NCBI GenBank assembly: GCA_902779865.1
Contig: CACZDG010000036.1
Coordinates: 1-52,143, forward strand
From: an uncultured bacterium
Lineage (GTDB): Bacteria; Verrucomicrobiota; Kiritimatiellia; RFP12; UBA1067
Direction: 5' to 3'
DNA length: 52,143 nucleotides
Shown: positions 44,212-52,143 of the stretch, piece by piece
How the letters are laid out: each line of letters opens with the position of its first letter
How positions within the stretch are numbered: the stretch's first letter is position 1
Notes under the pieces: model-generated
Seen by the model: the letters and a program-made list of their open reading frames with translations, nothing else
Told to the model about the DNA's origin: nothing
The model's database searches: none
Program-made: the position numbers and the translations under genes

Positions 44212-44736
44212 ATGAAGCAGAATGCCATGCCTGCGCCGTGTGCGCTTCGCACGGCGCGGCTGGTGGACGCTGAGAGGATATTCGCGCTCATCCACCTGCA
44301 CCGCGACCGGCTGGTGCCGCGTTCGCTTGGAAACATCGTCGAGAACATAGACCGTTTCGTGGTGGCTGAGGTTGACGGCGAAATGGTCGGCTGCGCGACT
44401 TACGCGATCTTCCCCGAAATCGGTGCCCCGCTGCACACCGCCGTCGAGATTCAGTCAGTAGCCGTGCGCGCGCCGTGGCGCAGGAAGGGGATCGGGCGCG
44501 CCCTGGTGCTGGAGATAGTGCGCCGCGTGAAGGCGTTTGAGCCGGCGGCCGCGCTGGTGCTCACGTTCTCGCCGGAGTTCTTCGGGCAGCTCGGGTTCCA
44601 CGAAGTCTCCAAGGACAAGGTGATGTACAAGCTCTACACGGGATGCATCAACTGCACGAAGTACGCCAACCCGTTCACGTGTCCGGAGAAGGCGATGGTG
44701 CTTGAGCTTAAGGAACAAGGCAACGAGAGGAGATAG
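44212..44736 (+). CDS. GNAT N-acetyltransferase, short ArgA-like
   Basis: 174 residues. The acetyl-CoA site is IQSVAVRAPWRRKGIGRALV. The end of the domain (LGFHEVSKDKVMYKLYTGCI) followed by NCTKYANPFTCPEKAMVLEL has the Cys-rich tail typical of short stand-alone N-acetylglutamate synthases (arginine synthesis). The basic assignment as GNAT is firm; the ArgA role is probable. It is 3 nt upstream of the D,D-carboxypeptidase gene. Confidence 0.82.
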   Translation: MKQNAMPAPCALRTARLVDAERIFALIHLHRDRLVPRSLGNIVENIDRFVVAEVDGEMVGCATYAIFPEIGAPLHTAVEIQSVAVRAPWRRKGIGRALVLEIVRRVKAFEPAAALVLTFSPEFFGQLGFHEVSKDKVMYKLYTGCINCTKYANPFTCPEKAMVLELKEQGNERR

Positions 44737-44739
44737 AAG

Positions 44740-45666
44740 ATGAAAAAGATGGTAGTACTTGCGGCCATGGCCGCATGCGTTGCGGCATTCGCCTCCGGAC
44801 CGAAGGTGAAGAGCGACGTTAGGCGCACTCCGTACCAGGGCGCGATCAGCGTGGATGCCGCGAGCGGGAAGGTGATTTTCGAGGATCGGGCGGATGCGAA
44901 GTGCTGCCCCGCGTCCGTGACGAAGCTCATGACGCTGCTGCTCGTCCTGGAGGACATGCACGCGATGAAGTACTCGCCAGTGGATGAGGTGACGGCAACC
45001 GTGCGCTGCACGCGGGAGAAGCCGAGCGTTTGCGGACTCAAGCCAGGAATGAAGATGAGCGTTGACGAGCTCCTCTTCGCGATGCTCGTGCACAGCGCGA
45101 ACGACGCCGCAGTGCTGCTGGCCGAGAACTCCACCGCACGCAACGCGGGCCGAGAGATACAGGGCGGAGACCTCCAGGCGTTCGTCAAGCGCATGAACGA
45201 AAAGGCGGAGGCGCTTGGAATGAAATCCACCACGTTCGTCACGCCAAATGGATACCCGCCGCCGTATGGAAGCGACAGGCCGTACGACGTCTCCACCGCG
45301 CGCGACCTCGTGAAGCTCGCCCGCGCGCTCGTCAAGTACAACGAGGTCTATCGCTGGACGAGCGCCAAGACGTACACCATGAAGACCATCACGAACAAGG
45401 CAGGTCAGCCCGTCAAGTTCCTCAACCACAACAACATCCTTCGCATGGACAAGAAGAAGATCGTCAACGCCAAGGGCGAGAGCGAGGTTGACGGACTCAA
45501 GACCGGCTACGCGGAATACTGCGGCTCTTCCATCATACTCACCGGCAAGCGCGACGGCCACCGCGCGATCGTAATCGTCGTAGGCAGCGAGACGTCGAGG
45601 ATGCGCGACGACCACGCCCGCCGCCTCATGGTCAACGCCCTCGACGAAGTGTCTCGTCCCCGTTAG
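44740..45666 (+). CDS. D-alanyl-D-alanine carboxypeptidase (S11, DacA-like)
   Basis: 308 residues. A penicillin-binding protein that trims the terminal D-Ala from peptidoglycan stems in the periplasm. Signal peptide to about residue 19. Active-site motifs: SVTK (Ser59, Lys62), SAN (119-121) and KTG (254-256). It lacks the C-terminal membrane-anchor domain of classical DacA (about 400 residues), so it is probably soluble. Downstream, the last codons run into a nuclease remnant. Confidence 0.92.
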   Translation: MKKMVVLAAMAACVAAFASGPKVKSDVRRTPYQGAISVDAASGKVIFEDRADAKCCPASVTKLMTLLLVLEDMHAMKYSPVDEVTATVRCTREKPSVCGLKPGMKMSVDELLFAMLVHSANDAAVLLAENSTARNAGREIQGGDLQAFVKRMNEKAEALGMKSTTFVTPNGYPPPYGSDRPYDVSTARDLVKLARALVKYNEVYRWTSAKTYTMKTITNKAGQPVKFLNHNNILRMDKKKIVNAKGESEVDGLKTGYAEYCGSSIILTGKRDGHRAIVIVVGSETSRMRDDHARRLMVNALDEVSRPR

Positions 45667-45719
45667 GCGGGTTTGCGCAAAGATTCTCACTGCCCCGGTT
45701 CGTCGCGCCGAACTTCGAG

Positions 45720-46190
45720 GTGGAGACTGCGTTCAGCCAGGCGCTTTCCGTGGAGTTCGCGAACATCGACGAGCTGGAGCACGCCTCGCTGCTCACGCAG
45801 ATGGTGGAAGCGCTCCGCCACGACGACGTGAACGACATGCTCGACGCGCTCTCGTGCTTCTTCTCGAACATTCCCGTGAAGCGCGAGAAGTACTACCAGA
45901 CGCTCTTCTACGCGGTGTTCGTGCTGATCGGCGCGCGCACGCACGCCGAGTGCTGGACGAACCGCGGGCGTGTGGACGCTGTTGTGGAGACGCCTTGCGG
46001 CATCTATGTGTTCGAGTTCAAGCTGAACGGCACGGCGTCCGCCGCGCTCGCGCAGATCAAGGAGAAGGGCTACCATGAGAAGTACCTCCGCGACGGTAGG
46101 AAGGTGACGCTCGCCGGCGTTGCCTTCGACGCCGAGATGCGCAACCTATCTGACCGGCAAATCGAGGTTGCCGCAGATGCGGTTCGCTAA
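45720..46190 (+). pseudogene. C-terminal fragment of a PD-(D/E)XK nuclease/AAA-like protein (DUF1703 type)
   Basis: 156 residues from a GTG. The nuclease core is complete: GRVDAVVETPCGIYVFEFKL, and QIKEKGYHEKYLRDGRKV after it. In this family the domain normally follows a roughly 350-residue AAA-ATPase-like region, which is missing. Homologous residues continue upstream of the GTG in the same frame (RFSLPRFVAPNFEVE from about 45681) and then meet the end of the carboxypeptidase gene. It is therefore probably a truncated remnant rather than a full gene, although a stand-alone nuclease cannot be excluded. Confidence 0.7.
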
Positions 46191-46301
46191 CTGATCCATC
46201 ACGCACGCCAAACCATGCCCGCCACGCTGCAAAAGATCCCACCAAAACTTGTGTTGAGAATCCTCTGAAAAAGCGGGGGCAAGCGTGACGAAACATGTGT
46301 A

Positions 46302-46330
46302 TTGTCGTGGCGGGGGGCTTTTGATATACT
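46302..46330 (+). promoter_or_regulatory. Promoter of the sigma-54 activator gene, near-leaderless
   Basis: TTGTCG (46302-46307), 17 bp, TATACT (46325-46330) with a preceding TGA. The ATG (46339) is 8 nt after the -10 and has no Shine-Dalgarno. Confidence 0.65.
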
Positions 46331-46338
46331 AATGGCCC

Positions 46339-47862
46339 ATGAAAGCGAAACTCCCGTCAGAGATTACCGTCCTTCAGGAAATCAGCTCCGCACTCGTGCG
46401 CGAGCGTAATGTGCGCACCCTTCTGGACGATGTTCTGGGCATTCTCGAGAAACGCATGGACATGTGCCGGGGCACGATCACACTGCTGCAGGGGAACGAG
46501 CTTTCAATCGAGGCGTCGCGCGGTCTGAACGCGGAGGAGAAGGCGCACGGGCACTACCGTTTGGGCGAGGGCGTCACGGGGCGCGTGGCGCAGACGGGTC
46601 GGGCGGAGGTGGTGCCGGACGTCCATGCCGACAGCCGCTTCCTCAACCGCACTGGCGCACGCCACGGGGCGTGTCCGATTGCATTCGTGTGCGTGCCGCT
46701 CGTCCACCTCGGACAGGTGATCGGCACGCTCTCCGTTGACCGCCCCAACCCGCCGGACTTCACGGTGGATGCCTTCAACCGCGACGTGGCGCTTCTGCAG
46801 ATCATCGCGAACATCACGGCGGAGGCTGCTGCGGTGTGCCTCAAGGAACGCGAGGAGCGCGAAGCACTGGTGGCGGAGAACCGCCGTCTGCGCGACATGC
46901 TCGCCGCGAATCCCGGCGACATGCTTGGAAACTGCCGCGAGATGCGCGCAGTCTATGAGCAGATCAGGCAGGTGGCGCCGAGCAACGCGACGGTGCTTGT
47001 GCGCGGGGCGAGCGGTACTGGCAAGGAACTCGTGGCGCGCGCGATACAGCGGATGTCGTCGCGCAGGGACAAGCCGTTCGTGACGCTCAACTGCGCGGCG
47101 CTCCCGGAGACGCTGATCGAGAGCGAGCTGTTCGGACACGAAAAGGGTTCGTTCACCGGCGCGGACCAACGGCGCATCGGTCGTGCGGAGGCTGCTGACG
47201 GCGGCACGCTGTTCCTGGACGAGATCGGCGACTTGAGCGTGCCGCTTCAGGTGAAGCTGCTCCGCTTCCTGCAGGAGCGCACTTTCTCGCGCATCGGGTC
47301 GAACGTGGAAATCCACTCGGACGTGCGCTTCATTGCGGCGACGAGTCGGAACCTCGAGCGGATGATGGCCGAGGGCAAGTTCCGCGAAGACCTCTACTAC
47401 CGCCTTTCCGTGTTTCCGATCTCGATGCCCGATCTCGCCGCGCGCACGGGCGACGTGTTGCTCCTTGCCGAGCATTTCATGGAGCGCATGAGCATGAAGT
47501 ACGGCAAGCGCGTGACGAAGATATCCGCGCCCGCCGTGAACATGCTGCTTGCGTGGAAGTGGCCGGGTAACGTGCGCGAGCTCGAGAACTGCATCGAACG
47601 TGCGGTGTTAACCGCGACTGACGACACGATCCACGGCTACAACCTGCCGCCGCAGTTGCAGGCGGAGGAGTTCGCGGAGTCGCCCTTTGACGCGGGCGAG
47701 GAAAGAAAGTCCCTTGAGGCGAGGCTTGAGGCGTACGAGCGGCACGTGCTGGAGGACGCCGTCCGTCGCCACGGCGGCAACCGCAGCGCAGCCGGGCGCG
47801 AGCTGGGGGTGTCGCCCCGCATGATGAACTACCGCCTCGGCAAGCTCGGCATAAACGTGTAG
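46339..47862 (+). CDS. Sigma-54-dependent transcriptional activator with GAF domain (NifA/NorR-like)
   Basis: 507 residues. A GAF sensory domain (about 20-165: [48 protein letters not shown]) is followed by a linker helix and an AAA+ domain (about 195-430) with Walker A GASGTGKE (about 224-231), the sigma-54 contact loop GSFTGA (about 269-274, usual form GAFTGA), Walker [10 protein letters not shown] and an arginine-finger region. A Fis-type HTH at the C-terminus ([20 protein letters not shown]) binds DNA. The ligand and targets are unknown; no good -24/-12 promoter was seen in the window. Confidence 0.92.
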   Translation: MKAKLPSEITVLQEISSALVRERNVRTLLDDVLGILEKRMDMCRGTITLLQGNELSIEASRGLNAEEKAHGHYRLGEGVTGRVAQTGRAEVVPDVHADSRFLNRTGARHGACPIAFVCVPLVHLGQVIGTLSVDRPNPPDFTVDAFNRDVALLQIIANITAEAAAVCLKEREEREALVAENRRLRDMLAANPGDMLGNCREMRAVYEQIRQVAPSNATVLVRGASGTGKELVARAIQRMSSRRDKPFVTLNCAALPETLIESELFGHEKGSFTGADQRRIGRAEAADGGTLFLDEIGDLSVPLQVKLLRFLQERTFSRIGSNVEIHSDVRFIAATSRNLERMMAEGKFREDLYYRLSVFPISMPDLAARTGDVLLLAEHFMERMSMKYGKRVTKISAPAVNMLLAWKWPGNVRELENCIERAVLTATDDTIHGYNLPPQLQAEEFAESPFDAGEERKSLEARLEAYERHVLEDAVRRHGGNRSAAGRELGVSPRMMNYRLGKLGINV

Positions 47863-47924
47863 CCGCCGTCAATGCCGTCGCCCAGTCCCCGCTAAATTGA
47901 AGATGGTAATTCCGCGTGGGGTTT

Positions 47925-47932
47925 GGTATAAT
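47925..47932 (+). promoter_or_regulatory. Extended -10 promoter upstream of glyQS
   Basis: TATAAT (47927-47932) is preceded by TGG (47924-47926). It lies 8 nt before an ATG at 47941 that begins an out-of-frame 84-codon ORF, and 60 nt before the real synthetase start. Confidence 0.6.
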
Positions 47933-47992
47933 TCTCGGCCATGCGCGGGGCGGCAATCCAGCCGTTGCCGCAAAAAGAGAAAGAAAGAAATC

Positions 47993-49584
47993 ATGGCAGA
48001 AGAGAACAAGTCGAGCCTCGACCCGCTCGCCGCGCTGTGCAAGCGCCGCGGGTTCATCTATCATTCATCCGAAATCTACGGCGGCATGCCGGGATTCTGG
48101 GACTACGGTCCGCTCGGCTGCGAGCTGAAGCAGAACGTCAAGCAGGCATGGTGGCAGTTCACCGTGCGTGGCCGCGAGGACGTGGCTGGGCTTGACGCTA
48201 CAATCATCATGCACCCCAAGATCTGGAAGGCGTCAGGACACCTCGACACCTTCGCCGATCCGATGACGATGTGCAAGCAGTGCAAGAAACTCATGCGCGC
48301 CGACCAGATCGACGACATCCGTGCCGAACTCGGCAAGAAGGCGGCGGCGGTGAATCCGGCGTATGCGCTCTCGTGTCCGCACTGCGGCGGCGAGATGACG
48401 GAGCCCAAGCCGTTCAACCTCATGTTCAAGACGGTAGTGGGCCCGATTGACGACCCCTCCAACGTCGCCTACCTTCGTCCCGAAACGGCGCAGGCCATTT
48501 TCGCGCAGTTCACGAACGTCCTTTCGACCTCGCGTCAGCAGGTGCCGTTCGGCATCGCGCAGATGGGCAAGAGCTTCCGCAACGAGGTGACGCCGCGCAA
48601 CTACACGTTCCGCAGCCGCGAGTTCGAGCAGATGGAGCTCGAGTTCTTCAGTTCTTCATCCGTCCGGACGAGGCGGTGGAGATTCTGCACGGACACGTCG
48701 TGACGCTTGCCGACAATCCCGACCTCAACGGGCCGGTGCAGGACGACTGGGGCTGGGAAGTGTGGCACAAGTACTGGGTTGAGCAGCGCAAGAAGTTCCT
48801 CAACGCGGTGGGCCTTCCCACGGAGCATTTCGTCGAGTACTGGCAGAAGCCGGACGAACTCGCCCACTACGCCCGCGCGTGTGTCGATATCGAGTACGAC
48901 TTCCCGTTCGGACGCCAGGAACTGGAGGGCATCGCGGCTCGTAGCGACTTTGACCTCACGCAGCACCAGAAGCATTCCGGCGAAAGCCAGATGGTGTTCG
49001 ACGATCCGCTCAAGCAGGCAGCGAAGAAGCTTGACGACGCGGCGCGCAAGGCGTTCATCGAGAAGGTGCAGGCCGACTGGGTGGCGCACGGCAAGGATCC
49101 AATTGCGGCAGAGAAGTTCTGCCTCAACCTCTTCGACGGCAAGTACGTGCCGCACGTGATCGAGCCGTCGGCCGGTGTCGATCGCCTCATGCTCGCGCTT
49201 CTCTGCGAAGCGTACGAGGAGCAGAAGCTCACGGACGAGAAGGGCAAGGAGGACGTCCGTACCGTGCTGCATTTCCACCCGAAGGTGGCGCCGGTGAAGG
49301 TGGCCGTGTTCCCGCTCGTCAAGAAGGACGAGGCGTGCTTCAACATGGCGCGCGAGATTTTCGACAAGCTGCGCAAGAAGGTGAACTGCTTCTGGGACGC
49401 TTCCGGCCAGATCGGTCGCCGCTACCGCCGTCAGGACGAGGCGGGCACGCCGTGGTGCATCACGGTGGACCCCGACTCGCCGAAGGACGGCAAGTTCACG
49501 GTGCGCGACCGCGACTCGATGCAGCAGGAGCGCATGACCTACGAGGAGTTCCTCGTAAAGATGTACGCGGCCCTGGAATTCTAG
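47993..49584 (+). pseudogene. glyQS: Glycyl-tRNA synthetase (single-chain), frameshifted
   Basis: This is the single-chain alpha2-type GlyRS, which charges tRNA-Gly. The first part (47993 to about 48650) has LCKRRGFIYHSSEIYGGMPG, zinc-type CKQC and CPHC pairs, YLRPETAQAIFAQF and GKSFRNEVTPRN. The second part (from about 48659) continues with EILHGHVVTLADNP, HVIEPSAGVDRLMLALLCEA and an anticodon-binding C-terminus. They are in different frames because GTTCTTCA is duplicated in tandem at 48643-48658. Removing one copy gives the expected EFFIRPDEAVE. It may be a real mutation or an assembly error; a synthetase of this importance should be intact somewhere. Confidence 0.88.
48643..48658 (+). repeat. 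8-bp tandem duplication breaking glyQS
   Basis: GTTCTTCA occurs twice in succession. The 8-bp gain shifts the frame. Confidence 0.9.
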
Positions 49585-49599
49585 GAAACGGGAGCAGAC

Positions 49600-50821
49600 A
49601 TGTCAGATATCCGCGTTCGCTTCGCCCCGTCGCCGACGGGGAAGGTCCACATCGGCAACATCCGCGCCGCCATCTACAACTGGCTTCTTCGACTGCATGG
49701 AATGGCTCGGGCTCGACTACGACGAGCCTGTCTTCTACCAGACGAAGAACGTCGCCCGCCACCTCGCCTGCGTGGAGAAGCTCCTCGCCGACGGCCGAGC
49801 CTACAAGATGGAGAAGACCTCTCGCGACGGCAAGACGGGCGAGGTCGTGATGTTCCGCATGCCCAAGGAGGGCGTGATCGCGTTCGACGACGTCGTTAAG
49901 GGCCACATGGAGAAGAAGGCAGAGGACGTTCCCGACTTCGCGATCGTGCGCTCCGATGGCTCGCCGATCTTCCACCTCGCGAACGTAGTCGATGACATCG
50001 ACCAGCGCGTCACGCATGTGATCCGCGGCGACGACCACGTTGAGAACACGTTCAAGCACATCGAGCTCTTCAAGGCGCTCGGCGCGGAACCGCCGACATA
50101 CGGACACCTCTCCATGATCGTGAACGCGCAGGGCAAGCCATACTCGAAGCGCGACGGCGCGGCGTTCGTGGGCGAGTTCCGCGAACAGGGTTACCTGCCG
50201 GAAGCGCTCTTCAACTACCTCCTGCTCCTCGGCTGGAACCCGGGCGACGAACGCGAGGTGTTGACGCGCGAAGAGATGATCCAGCTCTTCGACATCGAGA
50301 AGGTACACGTGACGGCGGCCAAGTTCGACATCAAGAAACTCCAGTGGATGAACGGCGAGTACATCCGCCGCGCACCACGCGAACAGTACCGTAAGGAGCT
50401 GCTGGACCGCCTTGCCGCAGCGAATCTCGCGGTCCCGGCGGACTTCAACCTCGACTTGCTCATCGACCAGCTGCAAGTGCGCACGAAGTTCTGGAACGAC
50501 ATCCCCGGCAACTGCTCCTACTTCTTCACGGAGGATTATCCTTTTGACGAGAAGGCCGTGGCGAAACGTCTCCAGAAGGACGGCGTGAAGGAGCTGCTGC
50601 TCGACCTTGCGGACCGTTTCGAGAAACTTGAACCGTTCACCGCCGTTGCGGGCGAGGAGATGGTGAAAGGTCTCTCGCAGGGACAGGGAATGGGCCCATG
50701 GGTACATCCCATCCGCGTTGCCGTAAGCGGACGCGGCGAGGGCATCGGTCTTTTCGAGACGCTTGAGCTCCTTGGCCGCGACCGCACAGTGGCGCGACTT
50801 CGCCGCGCCGCCGCACGGTAG
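49600..50821 (+). pseudogene. gltX: Glutamyl-tRNA synthetase, internally deleted and frameshifted
   Basis: The start (49600) gives [20 protein letters not shown], the class I HIGH-region signature, then YNWL. At 49684-49690 (CTTCTTC) the sequence jumps to [14 protein letters not shown] in another frame. About 30 residues are missing, including the RIEDTDxER motif that positions glutamate. The rest is normal: HLANVVDDIDQRVTHVIRGD, KPYSKRDGAAF (KMSKS loop) and LFETLELLGRDRTVARL. The protein would be inactive as written. The stop codon TAG lies inside a GGTAGGG repeat. It is 15 nt downstream of glyQS and probably in one operon. Confidence 0.88.
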
Positions 50822-50876
50822 GGCGAGGCGTCTCGCCGAGCCGATGGTAGGGTCACACGCCACGCGTGACCGCCGC
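50818..50876. repeat. Two GGTAGGG hairpin units after gltX
   Basis: The first unit (50818-50845) has the stem GGCGAG/CTCGCC around GCGT. The second (50846-50876) has GGTCAC/GTGACC around a 9-base loop. The first includes the gltX stop codon. They could act as mRNA 3' end structures; no T tract follows. Confidence 0.7.
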
Positions 50877-50981
50877 CAAAGCAGAGTGACAAGATGATTT
50901 GAGGCAATACCGTAAAGCCGTTCAGAATCCTTCCATGACCTCCGTCTCTGCCACCCCGAAAACGACCGCCTTGAACGCGAA

Positions 50982-51230
50982 TTGAAGGCGAACGGGCGGT
51001 TGGCGGTTACTGTGGCGGCAAGCGTGTTCGGCGCGACTGCCCCAAGCAACAAGGTACAGATCGCAATCATCGGATGTGGACGCATCGGCACGACGATGGA
51101 CATCGCGGGCATGGCCCAGAACGAGGACATCGCCATGCTCACTTCGGTGTGCGACGTCGATGCCGTCCGCCTCGCCAGCATGAAGGTCACGGCCGAGGCA
51201 TTCTACCGCCACAAGATGGACCACCTCAAG
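50982..51230 (+). pseudogene. N-terminal fragment of a Gfo/Idh/MocA-type oxidoreductase
   Basis: An open stretch (frame free from 50916) reads LKANGRLAVTVAASVFGATA, like the Tat-type leader of secreted Gfo/Idh/MocA enzymes, then KVQIAIIGCGRIGTTMDIAG (the NAD-binding Gly-rich loop) and TSVCDVDAVRLASMKVTAEA. After about 51230 the similarity stops. The expected RRxFL start of the leader is replaced by CHPENDRLERE. It is therefore truncated at both ends. Confidence 0.65.
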
Positions 51231-51270
51231 CTGGAGCGGAGAAGTAACATTAGAAATGACGTGGGTGCGA

Positions 51271-51640
51271 ATGAAAAAAGAGAGCGGCAATAGAAATCCA
51301 GAGAAGCGGATTGGCGTCGTGATCAACATGGGTTTGAAGCCGAGCCGCGACGTTCTTGGAAACGTCGTACACTACGTCCTGACGGAAAACCTTGGCAAGC
51401 CGCTCCTTTTCCAGGCCAGCGGCGGCACGTTGCCGGAGAACATCAAGTTGTTCGCCTCAAACAAACTGGACGGCATGATCGTCTGCGGCTTACGCCGCGA
51501 GATTGTTATGGAATACCTGTGCCTCATGCCGAATCACCCGCCAATTGTGGTCTGTACGTACTATCCGCTCTCCGAAGAGGATATGAACCAGATGGGAAAC
51601 GGCGGTGAGCTGGTTCTGGACAACGAGGGAATCGGCCGCC
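51271..51640 (+). pseudogene. Fragment of a LacI/XylR-type sugar-binding regulator
   Basis: It begins at ATG 51271 and reads NPEKRIGVVINMGLKPSRDV, KPLLFQASGG, FASNKLDGMIVCGLRREIVM and GGELVLDNEGIGRRA, the periplasmic-binding-like effector domain of LacI- or XylR-type regulators. No DNA-binding domain is present before or after it. The open frame continues to 51795, but beyond about 51640 it reads antisense through another fragment, so the end is a chimeric junction. Confidence 0.65.
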
Positions 51641-51917
51641 GCGCCAGCCGTAAACAGTCTCGATCTCCGAAACGTCAAGGACGCCGTTCGTGTTCGCGTC
51701 ACAACCAAACGCGACTTCAAGATTGTTCGTGGGCGTCCCCTCCAACTGGAAATGAATCCGCACGTTCCGCACATCAGTGCGGCTTCCGTGAATAACCACG
51801 TTCGTTGACACCTCCGTGTCGGCAAACGGCGACACAGGCAACGTCGGCACGACGATCTGCCTTGCAAACGCCGCAGACGCGAAGAAAGCGCCAGCCACCA
51901 GGAGCAGTGCTTTCACG
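51641..51917 (-). pseudogene. N-terminal fragment of a secreted protein, minus strand
   Basis: From a GTG at 51917 with a strong GGAGGAG ahead (51926-51920), the product has a signal peptide (KALLLVAGAFFASAAFA) and then VRNVRIHFQLEG, PTNNLEVAFG, CDANTNGVLDVSEIETVYGW and RGGR, an EF-hand-like 'DxNxNGxL' stretch seen in secreted proteins of this bacterial group. It ends at the junction with the regulator fragment near 51640. The remainder of the gene is absent. Confidence 0.65.
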
Positions 51918-51982
51918 GCTCCTCCTTCACGCCCTGCCACGGACGGCGCTTCGCATTTCCGACATGGTTCCTCACGGCAAAG

Positions 51983-51991
51983 AGTGTACCA
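51983..51991 (-). promoter_or_regulatory. Extended -10-like box for the truncated secreted protein
   Basis: Read on the minus strand, TACACT (51988-51983) is preceded by TGG. It is about 65 nt upstream of the GTG at 51917. Confidence 0.35.
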
Positions 51992-52009
51992 TTTCCCCGC
52001 CCCGACGGC

Positions 52010-52027
52010 AACGGCTTTTTCGCCGTT
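52010..52027. terminator. Small hairpin in the terminal intergenic region
   Basis: AACGGC/GCCGTT with a TTTTTC loop. Without a following T run, terminator function is uncertain. No gene is seen between 51992 and 52086. Confidence 0.25.
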
Positions 52028-52086
52028 ATCTTGTCTTGGCGAAATCGCCTTGACCAGTTTTGCCTCTCGTGCGTTTTCTGGCCGTT

Positions 52087-52143
52087 TTACCTGATGCGGA
52101 TGAAGAGCGGAATGTTATCTACTGAACACTCCACGCGCAGATT
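52087..52143 (-). CDS. Possible C-terminus of a minus-strand gene entering from beyond the window
   Basis: Read on the minus strand from the window edge, 18 codons (NLRVECSVDNIPLFIRIR) end at TAA (52089-52087). The composition looks like the terminal beta strand of a secreted protein, but the piece is too short for a firm call. Confidence 0.25.
   Translation of the reverse strand, partial: NLRVECSVDNIPLFIRIR

Noticed and set aside
46191-46338. Sigma-54 (-24/-12) promoter near the activator gene
   Set aside because: No TGGC-N8-TGC pattern found; a sigma-70-type promoter is present instead.
48640-48670. Programmed ribosomal frameshift in glyQS
   Set aside because: No slippery heptamer or downstream structure is evident, and an exact 8-bp duplication explains the shift better.

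Overview
This 52 kb GC-rich window looks like chromosomal DNA of an uncultured Gram-negative member of the PVC group, most likely the Kiritimatiellota/Verrucomicrobiota. That placement is inferred from gene content. Lipid A genes (lpxK and an LpxC-like protein) occur with peptidoglycan genes (murJ, a MurC-like ligase, a D,D-carboxypeptidase). There are secreted C10 peptidases with chitobiase-type C-terminal repeats, a DUF1080 lipoprotein, a WbsX/GH99-type glycan enzyme and a single-chain glycyl-tRNA synthetase. No rRNA, tRNA, CRISPR array or complete insertion sequence was seen.

Layout. 1-254 is an array of GC-rich repeats and a promoter. 255-6913 is a run of smc, an ACT protein, a DUF711 protein, a TPR protein and a LolA-like protein. 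6971-16006 is a tight run: AsmA-like, MurC-like ligase, thioredoxin-like, LpxC-like, purN, cstA-like and a WbsX-exo/endonuclease-like fusion. 16072-22655 holds a DUF1080 lipoprotein, lpxK and a very large SNF2 helicase. 22730-25824 holds two tiny coupled ORFs, a DUF7309/DUF6930-like protein and murJ. 25825-26480 is a gene-poor AT-rich stretch with a 24-bp palindromic tandem array. 26481-30253 holds a secreted 21-residue-repeat protein, panB and a fused binding-protein/permease. 30262-32102 is a minus-strand operon (lipoprotein, TrmJ-like, YgjP-like). 32219-44143 holds two paralogous secreted C10 peptidases, an aldo/keto reductase and a secreted all-helical glycan-enzyme-like protein. 44212-47862 holds a GNAT protein, a D,D-carboxypeptidase, a nuclease remnant and a sigma-54 activator. 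47993-50821 is glyQS and gltX, both disrupted. 50822-52143 is a mosaic of truncated gene pieces.

The most unusual signal is a network of short dispersed repeats. A 22-bp element occurs six times: once between genes and five times inside genes, where it is read in different frames in unrelated proteins. In two places it is sandwiched between GC-rich 'GGTAGGG/GGAGGGCG' hairpin units. A (CGCARAGA)-type repeat and a GGGAACG heptamer repeat also sit in or beside genes. This resembles in principle the protein-coding palindromic elements of Rickettsia, but the sequences here are different.

A second pattern is the promoters. Most recognisable ones are extended -10 boxes (TGnTATAAT-like), and four lie 7-9 nt from an ATG without a Shine-Dalgarno sequence, which implies leaderless mRNAs. 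A third is the cluster of short-homology lesions from about 48.6 kb to the end. This is either a real degrading locus or a poorly assembled contig end.
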